The notes below the pieces were generated by a model. It saw only the letters and a program-made list of their open reading frames with translations, did not search any database and was not told where the DNA came from. Below are positions 7,571 to 14,173 of a DNA stretch of 14,173 nucleotides, in pieces; the stretch's first letter is position 1; the number at the start of each line of letters is the position of its first letter. This DNA is from Kordiimonadaceae bacterium (lineage in GTDB: Bacteria; Pseudomonadota; Alphaproteobacteria; Sphingomonadales; Kordiimonadaceae). The stretch lies in the NCBI GenBank assembly GCA_014238195.1, contig JABABO010000163.1, positions 1 through 14,173 on the forward strand, in the 5' to 3' direction. A program made the translations under genes and the position numbers.

Positions 7571-8833
7571 TCAAATAGCCTCACTTGTTAAATGTGTTCG
7601 CATCCAGTTTTGTGTTTTGGCCACAAGCATATCCTTTAGCGCCCCTTCGCTTAATCGCGCCAAGGCATCACCTGTGAAGGCTTCAACCAAAATTTGACGG
7701 GCGGTATCAGGATCTATGCCACGCGATTGCATATAAAACAGGGCGTTTTCGTCTAGCTCCCCCACTGTTGCACCGTGGCTGCATTTGACATCATCTGCTA
7801 AAATTTCAAGCTCAGGCTTGGCATTGGCTTCACCCGTGCGGTCTAAAAGAAGTGCACGAAAGCTTTGATCCGCCAACGTTTTCTGGGCGTTCTGGGCGAC
7901 CGTTACTTTGCCCTGAAAACTGGTGCGCCCGCGCTTGCTAGCAATGGTGCGAAAAACCTGGTCAGAGTGTGCGTTAGGGACTGTATGATCAATATGGGTT
8001 AGGGCATCATGGCTCGTGCCAAGGCTTGCCAGTGCCGCACCGTCAATGGTCGCCACAGCCCCTTCCCCCTGAATGCGGACATGGCTTTCAAAACGTGTTG
8101 TTTCACCACCAAGCGATAGGGTCAAGGCGTGATATTTGGCCTTCGCGTCCATCAACACAAAAGCTTTACTGGTGTGTACGGCATTTACGCCTTCTTCGCT
8201 TAAGCGGACATGGTCAAGCTGCGCCCCATCACAAAGCTTGATATTTGTAATGGCATTGGTCCAGTAAGTTTTATCATTGCCTGTAAACGCCTCGATAACG
8301 CTGGCTGATGCTCCTTCGCTTAGTGTGATTGTATGACGGATAAATTGCGCACCATAGTCTGCCCCCTCACTGATATGCTGGATGCTAATAGGCAGGTCAA
8401 TGACACAGTTCTCAGCCACATTGATCACAGCACCAGCTTGCATCAAGCCAGCATTCATACCCGTAATCACATCGGTTTTATCAGGTACAGCAAGTGCTGA
8501 GCTATATTCATCGCTGATTCTGATCGATGCTTTAGCACGTTCATCAAAAAACTGACTCTGTTCAGGGCTATAGTGACCATTGATAAACACTAAACGCGCG
8601 CTGACATCTTTCAGGCCATCCTCAATAACCATCTCGTTTTGGTCTGCAACCGACGTAAGGGCAAAAGCATTGCTTTTAAGGGCTTTAAGGTTTGTGTACC
8701 GCCAATTTTCATGCTTGCTGGTTGGCAAGCCATCTTTTAAAGCAGCCTGCACAGCATCACGGCGTGCTACTGCATCACCGCTAAGACTTGAAGCCGTATT
8801 TAAATAGTGATCTATAAAGTCAAAGGGCATCAT
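7571..8833 (-). CDS. sufD: Fe-S cluster assembly scaffold subunit SufD
   Basis: The SufD subunit of the SufBC2D scaffold, 420 residues, close to E. coli SufD. An N-terminal helical part includes WRYTNLKAL (44-52). The beta-helix core runs through about 130-350. The conserved C-terminal motif KCSHGATVG contains C351 and H353, matching the E. coli cysteine and histidine (C358, H360) implicated at the SufB-SufD interface. Two adjacent ATGs (8833 and 8830) could start translation and differ by one residue. The upstream ribosome binding site is poor and lies in a run of ATTC-like repeats (8828-8848). The gene is 47 bp after sufC and abuts sufS. Confidence 0.95.
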   Translation of the reverse strand: MMPFDFIDHYLNTASSLSGDAVARRDAVQAALKDGLPTSKHENWRYTNLKALKSNAFALTSVADQNEMVIEDGLKDVSARLVFINGHYSPEQSQFFDERAKASIRISDEYSSALAVPDKTDVITGMNAGLMQAGAVINVAENCVIDLPISIQHISEGADYGAQFIRHTITLSEGASASVIEAFTGNDKTYWTNAITNIKLCDGAQLDHVRLSEEGVNAVHTSKAFVLMDAKAKYHALTLSLGGETTRFESHVRIQGEGAVATIDGAALASLGTSHDALTHIDHTVPNAHSDQVFRTIASKRGRTSFQGKVTVAQNAQKTLADQSFRALLLDRTGEANAKPELEILADDVKCSHGATVGELDENALFYMQSRGIDPDTARQILVEAFTGDALARLSEGALKDMLVAKTQNWMRTHLTSEAI

Positions 8834-8880
8834 TCATTCATCCATTCACTGCCATTTACCGCGTTTAAGCCCGATTAAGC

Positions 8881-9618
8881 TTAAGCAACGGCAGCATATC
8901 CTTTTTCCTCAAGTTCACGGGCAAGCTCTGGGCCCCCTGATTTCACGATCTGGCCTGCTGAAAGCACATGAACGAAATCAGGTTTCACATAGTCAAGCAA
9001 CCGCTGATAATGGGTGATCATTAAAATCGCCGTATCATCGCGGCGCTGGGCGTTAATACCATCCGATACGATCCGCAGGGCATCAATATCTAGCCCACTA
9101 TCAGTTTCATCCAATATCGCTAGCTTGGGATTAAGCATTGCCATTTGCACCATCTCATTGCGTTTTTTCTCGCCGCCAGAAAAGCCAACATTGACAAAAC
9201 GCTTGAGCATATCAAAGTCCATATCCAATTTGGCAGCAACAGTCCGTACTTCCTTCAGAAACTCACCTGCTGATAGCTCGCTTTTGCCCAATTGCTTGCG
9301 AATACTGTTCATAGCAGTGCGCATAAAATTCAGATTAGAGACCCCAGGGATTTCAACAGGGTATTGAAAGCCCAGAAACAGGCCAGCCGCCACACGCTCA
9401 TGGGCTTCCATCTCCAGCAAGTTTTGGCCTTCAAAGTCCACGCTACCGCTTGTAACATCAAAAGTTGTCCGGCCCGCAAGCGTGCTGGCAAGTGTTGATT
9501 TACCTGCCCCATTAGGCCCCATAATGGCGTGTGTTTCGCCCGCCTTAATCCGCAAGTTCAAGCCGTTAATAATTTGGCTATCCCCCACATTCACATGTAA
9601 ATCTGTAATATTAAGCAT
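8881..9618 (-). CDS. sufC: Fe-S cluster assembly ATPase SufC
   Basis: An ABC-type ATPase without membrane partners that binds SufB and SufD and drives shape changes of the scaffold. All ABC motifs are present: Walker A GPNGAGKST (34-42), a Q-loop near Q85 (GFQYPVEIPG), the signature FSGGEKKRNE (146-155) in its SufC-specific form, Walker B LAILDE (166-171), D-loop SGLD (174-177) and the switch histidine H203. The length of 245 residues is standard. It starts 14 bp after the sufB stop, with AGGAAG upstream of the ATG on the minus strand. Confidence 0.97.
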   Translation of the reverse strand: MLNITDLHVNVGDSQIINGLNLRIKAGETHAIMGPNGAGKSTLASTLAGRTTFDVTSGSVDFEGQNLLEMEAHERVAAGLFLGFQYPVEIPGVSNLNFMRTAMNSIRKQLGKSELSAGEFLKEVRTVAAKLDMDFDMLKRFVNVGFSGGEKKRNEMVQMAMLNPKLAILDETDSGLDIDALRIVSDGINAQRRDDTAILMITHYQRLLDYVKPDFVHVLSAGQIVKSGGPELARELEEKGYAAVA

Positions 9619-9632
9619 TATTTGTTTTCTTC

Positions 9633-11102
9633 CTATCCTACACTGCCTTCTAAGCTGATACCCAAAAGCTTTTGGGCCTCAACAGCAAATTCCATTGGCA
9701 AATGTTGCATAACGTCTTTGCAAAAACCATTGACAATCATCGCAACCGCTTCTTCTTCCTCCAACCCACGCGCACGGCAATAAAACATTTGGTCTTCTGA
9801 TATTTTAGATGTTGTTGCTTCGTGCTCGATTTGGGCAGTTGGGTTTTTAATTTCGATATAAGGGACTGTATGAGCTCCGCTTGTGTCGCTTACCAGCAAG
9901 CTATCACACTGGGTAAAATTACGCACACCATCAGCAGACGGCAGCACTTTTACAAGGCCACGATATGTGTTTTGGCTTTTGCCAGCTGATATGCCCTTGG
10001 AGATAATTGTCGAGCGACTATTTTTACCCATATGGATCATTTTAGTCCCCGTATCCGCTTGCTGGTAATTGTTGGTAACGGCAACCGAATAAAATTCGCC
10101 AACACTATTTTCACCCGCCAGCACACAACTAGGATATTTCCATGTAACAGCTGAACCGGTTTCCACTTGCGTCCAACTGATTTTGCTGTTTTTTCCTTTG
10201 CAGATACCACGTTTGGTGACGAAATTATAAATCCCGCCTTTGCCATCCTTGTCGCCTGGATACCAATTTTGTACAGTTGAATATTTAATCTCGGCATTAT
10301 CCATAACGACAAGTTCAACCACAGCGGCGTGCAGTTGGTTTTCGTCGCGCATCGGCGCTGTGCACCCTTCAAGGTACGAGACATAACTGCCTTCATCAGC
10401 GATAATCAACGTGCGTTCAAATTGGCCAGTGTTTTCGGCGTTAATACGGAAATAGGTTGATAATTCCATCGGACAGCGCACGCCTTTGGGGATATAAACA
10501 AATGTTCCATCGGTGAAAACAGCGCAGTTCAAGGCTGCAAAATAATTATCCCGTACGGGCACCACGGAAGCCATGTATTTTTGCACCATTTCTGGGTATT
10601 CTTGCACGGCTTGTGAAATTGACATGAAAACCACGCCAGCTTTTTTAAGTTCTTCCCTGAATGTCGTGGCAACTGAAACGCTATCAAAGACAGCATCAAC
10701 AGCCACTTTTCGCGCCCCTTCAACACCTGCTAGAACCTTTTGTTCTTCAAGCGGGATGCCTAGCTTTTTATAGGTTTCCAAAAGCTCTGGGTCTACTTCA
10801 TCCAAGCTTTTCGGCTTATCACCCGATTTTGGGGCCGCAAAAAAATACGTTTCATCATAATCAACAGGGGGATAATGCAGTTTTGCCCAATTAGGTTCGT
10901 CCATTTTCAGCCACTGGCGATAGGCTTTTAGGCGCCATTTAAGCAACCATTCTGGTTCTTGTTTTTTGGCACTGATAAACCTGATCACGTCTTCCGACAG
11001 GCCAATCGGTGCCATATCGGATTCAATATCGGTCACAAACCCGTACTTATACTCGCGGGTTGCTTCGTCGATTTGTTGTTTGGCTTCTGTTGTTCCAGCC
11101 AT
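9633..11102 (-). CDS. sufB: Fe-S cluster assembly scaffold subunit SufB
   Basis: The SufB subunit of the SufBC2D complex, where sulfur and iron are assembled. I start it at the ATG at 11102, giving 489 residues, because the family begins about here and AGGA lies 8 bp upstream. The open frame reaches to 11213, but the extra 37 residues look non-coding and would overlap the regulator gene. Conserved features are YLEGCTAP (C247), QNWYPGD (279-284), NFTQCDSLL with C399 (equivalent to E. coli C405, implicated in cluster assembly) and EHEATTSK (426-433) with the conserved glutamate at 428. The N-terminus (YGFVTDIESD) and PEWLLKWRLKAY (50-61) are also typical. It is the first structural gene of the operon, 55 bp after the regulator. 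Confidence 0.97.
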   Translation of the reverse strand: MAGTTEAKQQIDEATREYKYGFVTDIESDMAPIGLSEDVIRFISAKKQEPEWLLKWRLKAYRQWLKMDEPNWAKLHYPPVDYDETYFFAAPKSGDKPKSLDEVDPELLETYKKLGIPLEEQKVLAGVEGARKVAVDAVFDSVSVATTFREELKKAGVVFMSISQAVQEYPEMVQKYMASVVPVRDNYFAALNCAVFTDGTFVYIPKGVRCPMELSTYFRINAENTGQFERTLIIADEGSYVSYLEGCTAPMRDENQLHAAVVELVVMDNAEIKYSTVQNWYPGDKDGKGGIYNFVTKRGICKGKNSKISWTQVETGSAVTWKYPSCVLAGENSVGEFYSVAVTNNYQQADTGTKMIHMGKNSRSTIISKGISAGKSQNTYRGLVKVLPSADGVRNFTQCDSLLVSDTSGAHTVPYIEIKNPTAQIEHEATTSKISEDQMFYCRARGLEEEEAVAMIVNGFCKDVMQHLPMEFAVEAQKLLGISLEGSVG

Positions 11103-11157
11103 AAAGTAGTTCCTAAATACTATGCACACATTCCTAAGTGCGTGCGTGAAGTGACAC

Positions 11158-11598
11158 TTATACTTGGTGTTGCTGGTGAATTGCTGATGCACGGGCTGTT
11201 TTTGGGGCAACATTGACCAGCTTCACATCATCCAAAGCCCCGCGCACAGCACCGTTTATATCGGCCCAGTGGGGGCGCAGTTCACACGTATGTTCTATGG
11301 CACAGGGTTCAGCGGTATGGTCCATACAGTTTGTCATCGCAATAGGTCCATCGATTGCTTCCACGATCTGTGCTACAGAAATGGTTTCAGCACTACGCGC
11401 TAACGCAAAGCCACCCTTTATACCCCTGTGCGAAACAAGCAAACCAGCACGGCCGAGGGCGTTTAATATCTTTGATACGGTTGTGACAGGCAGACCCGTT
11501 GCATGTGCCATGCCTTGCGCATTAACACGACCATCCGTCAATGAAATTTTGCTCATCAAAATGACAGCATAATCAGCTAGGTTTGTCAGGCGCAGCAT
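11158..11598 (-). CDS. Rrf2-family (IscR-like) regulator of the suf operon
   Basis: A winged-helix DNA-binding protein of 146 residues that likely senses Fe-S cluster status. The N-terminal helix-turn-helix (about 1-65, including MLRLTNLADYAV and VTTVSKILNALGRAG) has the GIKGGFALAR wing of Rrf2 proteins. Three cysteines, C91, C99 and C105, match the spacing of the IscR [2Fe-2S] ligands (E. coli C92, C98, C104), and H103 and H110 flank the last one. By position it belongs to the SUF-associated Rrf2 regulators and probably represses its own operon when clusters are plentiful. The start has AAGGA 7 bp upstream. It shares the promoter region with the divergent E1 operon. Confidence 0.93.
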   Translation of the reverse strand: MLRLTNLADYAVILMSKISLTDGRVNAQGMAHATGLPVTTVSKILNALGRAGLLVSHRGIKGGFALARSAETISVAQIVEAIDGPIAMTNCMDHTAEPCAIEHTCELRPHWADINGAVRGALDDVKLVNVAPKTARASAIHQQHQV

Positions 11599-11669
11599 TG
11601 TTAATCCTTTCCACTATTGTGGCCATTATTGTGATTCATATCGTCAAATTTTTATAAATTAAACACAAA

Positions 11670-11696
11670 ATTTTAATATATGACCACATCGGTCAA
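11670..11696 (-). promoter_or_regulatory. Putative suf operon promoter with TGACC-N5-GGTCA palindrome
   Basis: On the minus strand TTGACC (11696-11691) and TAAAAT (11675-11670) are spaced 15 bp, slightly short. The perfect palindrome TGACC-ACATC-GGTCA (11681-11695) covers most of the -35 and the adjacent spacer, an ideal place for repression. An extra GGTC half-site lies at 11706-11709. Binding by the Rrf2 regulator encoded just downstream is inferred. Confidence 0.5.
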
Positions 11697-11758
11697 CTTT
11701 CATATGGTCTTTACACTGCCAGAGTCAATGTTTGAATGACTATTTCACCAAAAAAAGA

Positions 11759-11800
11759 GTGCATTTATGGGAAAAAATATTAATCTAAGGAAAAATGCAC
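11759..11800. repeat. 8-bp inverted repeat upstream of the E1 operon
   Basis: GTGCATTT (11759-11766) and AAATGCAC (11793-11800) are perfect reverse complements separated by 26 AT-rich bases. The pair lies 69-110 bp before the E1 alpha start, in the 270-bp divergent region 11599-11868. It could be an operator pair or a leader hairpin. I see no convincing sigma70 promoter for the E1 operon in this region. Confidence 0.45.
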
Positions 11801-11868
11801 CTAATATGATGCGGTCAGACAAGTGTGAGTGATAATAAACGTGAGACATTAAGGCGACTATAATATCC

Positions 11869-12786
11869 ATGAAAATCGATGAATTACGCATATTGTTAAG
11901 TGAATGTTTTTTTTACCGCGCGTTCGAGGATGAAATCAGTCGCCTTGCGCAGCGTGGTGAAACACCAGGTCTTGTGCACCTCAGCCGCGGCGCGGAAGTT
12001 TTCGAAGCCGCCTTGATGACGGCACTGGATTTAAGTGTAGATCATATGACCGGCTCGCACCGCAGTCATGTGCTAGCACTAGCGAGCGGTGCTGACCCCG
12101 TTGCAGTTGCGGGGGAGATTTTGGGACGCAACTGCGGTTTATCAGGCGGGGTTGCTGGAACACAGCATTTGTTATCCTATGACACAGGCTTTTTGTGCAG
12201 CAATGGGATAGTGGGGGCCCAGGTGCCCATTGCTGCGGGTGCCGCGTTATCTGCAAAAATTAATAAAACAGGCGGCATTGGGGTTGCTGTCATGGGTGAT
12301 GGTGCCACCAACCAAGGGGCTGTGCTTGAAACCATGAATATGGCTGTTAGCCTTGATTTGCCGTTATTTTTTATTGTGGAGAATAACGGTTTTGCACAGT
12401 CTACAACCACATCAAACGCAGGAGGGGCTGTTTCGGTGGTCGCACGTGCACGTGGTTTTGGGCTGGTAGCAGATCAAACCGATGGGTCTGAGGTTCGCGC
12501 CTTTTATCCAGTGCTCATGCGCTTAATTGATTATGTACGGTCCCAGCAAAAGCCTGCCTTTCTTGAAGTATCAGTTCCGCGTCTTGGGGGCCATTATGAA
12601 GGGGACGGTGAAATTTACCGCACTCAAACACCGCTCATTGATCCATTGGACCTGTTGTCTGACTTAGCCGATCAAGCAGAAATCGAAGGTATTTCAGATA
12701 TTCAAAGCATGGCTGAGCACAAGGCATTGAGCGCTATACAAACAGCCCTGAAAAGCCCAAAAGCTGAGCCAAATGCCAAAAGCTGA
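11869..12786 (+). CDS. Thiamine-diphosphate dehydrogenase E1 component, alpha subunit
   Basis: The alpha subunit of a heterotetrameric 2-oxoacid or acetoin dehydrogenase E1, which decarboxylates or cleaves the substrate on thiamine diphosphate and passes the acyl group to a lipoyl E2. It has 305 residues, somewhat short. The ThDP motif runs from GDGATNQG (143-150) to ENN (171-173). THR-like SHRSH (63-67), GVAGTQHL in place of the usual GGSMH, and SNGIVGAQVPIAAGAAL (111-127) are family signatures. GHYEGDGEIYR (241-251) resembles acetoin dehydrogenase (AcoA)-type chains more than PdhA, but the substrate is uncertain. The ribosome binding site is weak (AAGG 13 bp upstream). A 19-bp duplication near the end has changed the last residues (see the repeat entry). 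The beta subunit gene follows. Confidence 0.9.
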   Translation: MKIDELRILLSECFFYRAFEDEISRLAQRGETPGLVHLSRGAEVFEAALMTALDLSVDHMTGSHRSHVLALASGADPVAVAGEILGRNCGLSGGVAGTQHLLSYDTGFLCSNGIVGAQVPIAAGAALSAKINKTGGIGVAVMGDGATNQGAVLETMNMAVSLDLPLFFIVENNGFAQSTTTSNAGGAVSVVARARGFGLVADQTDGSEVRAFYPVLMRLIDYVRSQQKPAFLEVSVPRLGGHYEGDGEIYRTQTPLIDPLDLLSDLADQAEIEGISDIQSMAEHKALSAIQTALKSPKAEPNAKS

Positions 12787-12793
12787 GCCAAAT
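12757..12793. repeat. 19-bp tandem duplication that truncates E1 alpha
   Basis: CCAAAAGCTGAGCCAAAT occurs at 12757-12774 and again at 12776-12793, with a period of 19 bp. Because 19 is not a multiple of three, the second copy is read in another frame and gives Ala-Lys-Ser-stop (TGA at 12784-12786). With one unit removed, the frame continues for ten more codons (NRPKDGECVS) and ends at the TGA at 12824-12826, which overlaps the E1 beta ATG as ATGA. Confidence 0.9.
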
Positions 12794-12822
12794 AATAGAC
12801 CAAAAGATGGGGAGTGCGTCTC

Positions 12823-13866
12823 ATGAAATCACAAATCAACTCTCAAATCAGCGAATCGCTGAGTATTGCTAATGCCCTTAATCAGGCGATGCACCAAATT
12901 ATGCAGTCTGACCCAAGTGTCATTATGATTGGTGAAGACCTGATTGGCGAAAATTTGGCAACAGGCGCAGAACTTGGTGGAGTGTTTGGTGTCAGTCATG
13001 GTCTTGCCAAAGCTTTTGGCAGGAACCGTGTTATTGAAACACCAATCTCAGAAACCGCTTTTGTTGGTATGGGTATTGGCGCTGCTATGACAGGTCTAAA
13101 ACCGATTGTTGAAATTATGTTCTGCGACTTTATGGCGGTTTGTTTTGATCAGATCATCAACCAAGCGGCCAAAATACGGGCGCTATCGGGTGCAACACCG
13201 GATAAACAAATACCGATGCCTTTGGTCATCCGTACAACCATCGGGGCTGGTGATGGGTCGGGGGCGATGCATAGCCAAAGCCTGCATGGATTGTTGATGC
13301 AGATACCAGGTTTAGTAATAGCCTGCCCATCAAACGCGGGCGATGCAGCAGGGCTATTAAAAGCCGCTGTCGCCAGCGAAGATGTGGTGATTTTAATGGA
13401 ACATAAAGGCCTTTATGAAACCCGTTTCCCTGTGGAAGCCAGCTTGCCGATTGTACCCCTTGGCAAAGGCACCCTTGTTCAAAAAGGCCATGATATAACG
13501 ATTATCGCCCTGTCGGCGATGATACCGCTTGCCATCAGTGCGGCTGAGGCCCTTAAAGCCGAGGGTTATACGATGGATGTGATCGACCCCCGCACAGTAT
13601 CGCCCTTAGATATGGATATGATTTTAAACAGCCTTCATAAAACGGGGCGTTTGATTGTGGTTGATGAAGGGGCTGCGATTGCGGGGTTTGCCGATCATGT
13701 GATTGCTGAAGTTAGCAGCCGTGCTTTTGACGCACTGAAATGTGCGCCGCGTAAAATTACCCCGCCCCATTGTCTTGTACCATACGCGCCTGCGCTTGAA
13801 GCGGCCTATCTACCAACTCAGGCAAATATTATCCAGACAGTGAAAGGAATGATCCATGAAAGTTAA
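12823..13866 (+). CDS. Thiamine-diphosphate dehydrogenase E1 component, beta subunit
   Basis: The beta subunit of the E1 enzyme, 347 residues, usual for PdhB/AcoB-type chains. Family marks are MIGEDLIGEN (35-44), GGVFGVSHGL (52-61), RVIETPISETAFVGMGIGAA (69-88) with the conserved E77 region at the ThDP site, MHSQSLHG (149-156), IPGLVIACPS (161-170), MEHKGLYE (192-199) and DPRTVSPLD (255-263). A transketolase-like C-terminal domain fills about 215-345. I chose the ATG at 12823 because GGGGAG lies 8 bp upstream; a GTG at 12814 would overlap that site. The gene is 36 bp after the current E1 alpha stop, and its last codons overlap the cytochrome gene. No E2 or E3 gene is seen in the window. Confidence 0.94.
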   Translation: MKSQINSQISESLSIANALNQAMHQIMQSDPSVIMIGEDLIGENLATGAELGGVFGVSHGLAKAFGRNRVIETPISETAFVGMGIGAAMTGLKPIVEIMFCDFMAVCFDQIINQAAKIRALSGATPDKQIPMPLVIRTTIGAGDGSGAMHSQSLHGLLMQIPGLVIACPSNAGDAAGLLKAAVASEDVVILMEHKGLYETRFPVEASLPIVPLGKGTLVQKGHDITIIALSAMIPLAISAAEALKAEGYTMDVIDPRTVSPLDMDMILNSLHKTGRLIVVDEGAAIAGFADHVIAEVSSRAFDALKCAPRKITPPHCLVPYAPALEAAYLPTQANIIQTVKGMIHES

Positions 13867-14173
13867 AATTTGGAGCGCACCCCTGCGCCTATTTCACTGG
13901 GCGCTTGCCCTTACATTTCCGGTCGCTGTGTATTCGGGCTTTCAAGATAAGTTTGATATATGGGCCGATGTGCATTTATATTGTGGGGTTTTTATTTTGA
14001 TGTTGATTACTTGGCGCATTATTTGGGGACTGATCGGCGACGATACAGCACGGTTTAACCAGTTTGTAAAAGGTCCTAAAGCTGTAATAGCAACTTTAAA
14101 AGACAAGGGGCCATACAAGGCCATTGGTCATAATCCACTGGGCGCACTGTCTGTTGTTATCATGTTAGCCTTA
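13856..14173 (+). CDS. Cytochrome b561-type membrane protein (partial)
   Basis: The first 106 residues of an inner-membrane di-haem b-type cytochrome of the bacterial cytochrome b561 / Ni-Fe hydrogenase b-subunit family; the gene continues beyond the right edge. The opening VKIWSAPLRLFHWALAL is the family's signature, with H14 a likely haem ligand. H40 precedes a second hydrophobic helix (about 41-60) containing TWRIIWGLIG. ARFNQFVKGPKAV (65-77) and GHNPLGALSV (91-100) are also typical, with a third helix beginning near 94. The ATG overlaps the end of the E1 beta gene by 11 bp in another frame, so it is probably in the same transcript. These proteins pass electrons between quinones and partner redox proteins; its link with the E1 enzyme is inferred only from position. 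Confidence 0.88.
   Translation, partial: MKVKIWSAPLRLFHWALALTFPVAVYSGFQDKFDIWADVHLYCGVFILMLITWRIIWGLIGDDTARFNQFVKGPKAVIATLKDKGPYKAIGHNPLGALSVVIMLAL

Noticed and set aside
8828..8848. ATTC-like short repeats at the sufD start
   Set aside because: Imperfect and too short to claim slippage control; noted only because the sufD ribosome binding site is weak there.
11103..11213. N-terminal extension of sufB by 37 codons
   Set aside because: It overlaps the end of the Rrf2 gene and does not look like SufB; a good ribosome binding site precedes the ATG at 11102.
11767..11832. A 21-codon open frame upstream of E1 alpha, possible leader peptide
   Set aside because: It has only a weak AAGAG upstream, no recognisable run of regulatory codons and no attenuator structure.

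Overview
The window looks like chromosomal DNA of a Gram-negative alphaproteobacterium-like organism with moderate-to-low GC, judged by eye. The main support is the SUF operon order (Rrf2 regulator, sufB, sufC, sufD, sufS, sufT, sufA), which is typical of Alphaproteobacteria. I cannot name a genus. There are no rRNA, tRNA, CRISPR or transposase genes, and apart from one lone ATPase gene the window is densely packed core metabolism.

Layout. Bases 1-63 hold the start of a leftward gene whose product opens with an in-frame KPDI repeat. A divergent promoter region with an 18-bp palindrome separates it from a rightward MarR-family regulator (226-708). A 245-bp gap with a plausible promoter leads to acnB (954-3734), a 926-residue aconitase B that resembles the long Bacteroidetes form more than the 865-residue E. 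coli form. Convergent to it is a lone AAA ATPase gene (3824-5308, minus) of the DUF4143 type. It has a nuclease-like C-terminus, and its strong promoter sits exactly between the arms of a 24-bp inverted repeat.

Bases 5487-11598 (minus) are a compact SUF Fe-S cluster assembly operon. The first gene encodes an IscR-like Rrf2 regulator with three cysteines. It is followed by the SufBCD scaffold/ATPase complex, the SufS cysteine desulfurase, SufT and an A-type carrier (SufA). A perfect TGACC-N5-GGTCA palindrome overlaps the -35 of the operon promoter and is a candidate autoregulatory site. The SUF system probably supplies the [4Fe-4S] cluster of the nearby aconitase, though the two are transcribed separately.

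Bases 11869-14173 (plus) are a divergent operon: E1 alpha and E1 beta subunits of a thiamine-diphosphate 2-oxoacid/acetoin-type dehydrogenase, then the start of a cytochrome b561-type membrane protein cut by the window edge. The E1 alpha gene carries a fresh-looking 19-bp tandem duplication at its 3' end. The duplication shifts the frame and stops the protein early; removing one copy restores a reading frame ending in an ATGA overlap with the E1 beta start.

I found no convincing novel multi-gene system. The most interesting items are the E1 alpha duplication, the promoter-in-palindrome ATPase gene, the Bacteroidetes-like aconitase and the E1-cytochrome b561 operon.
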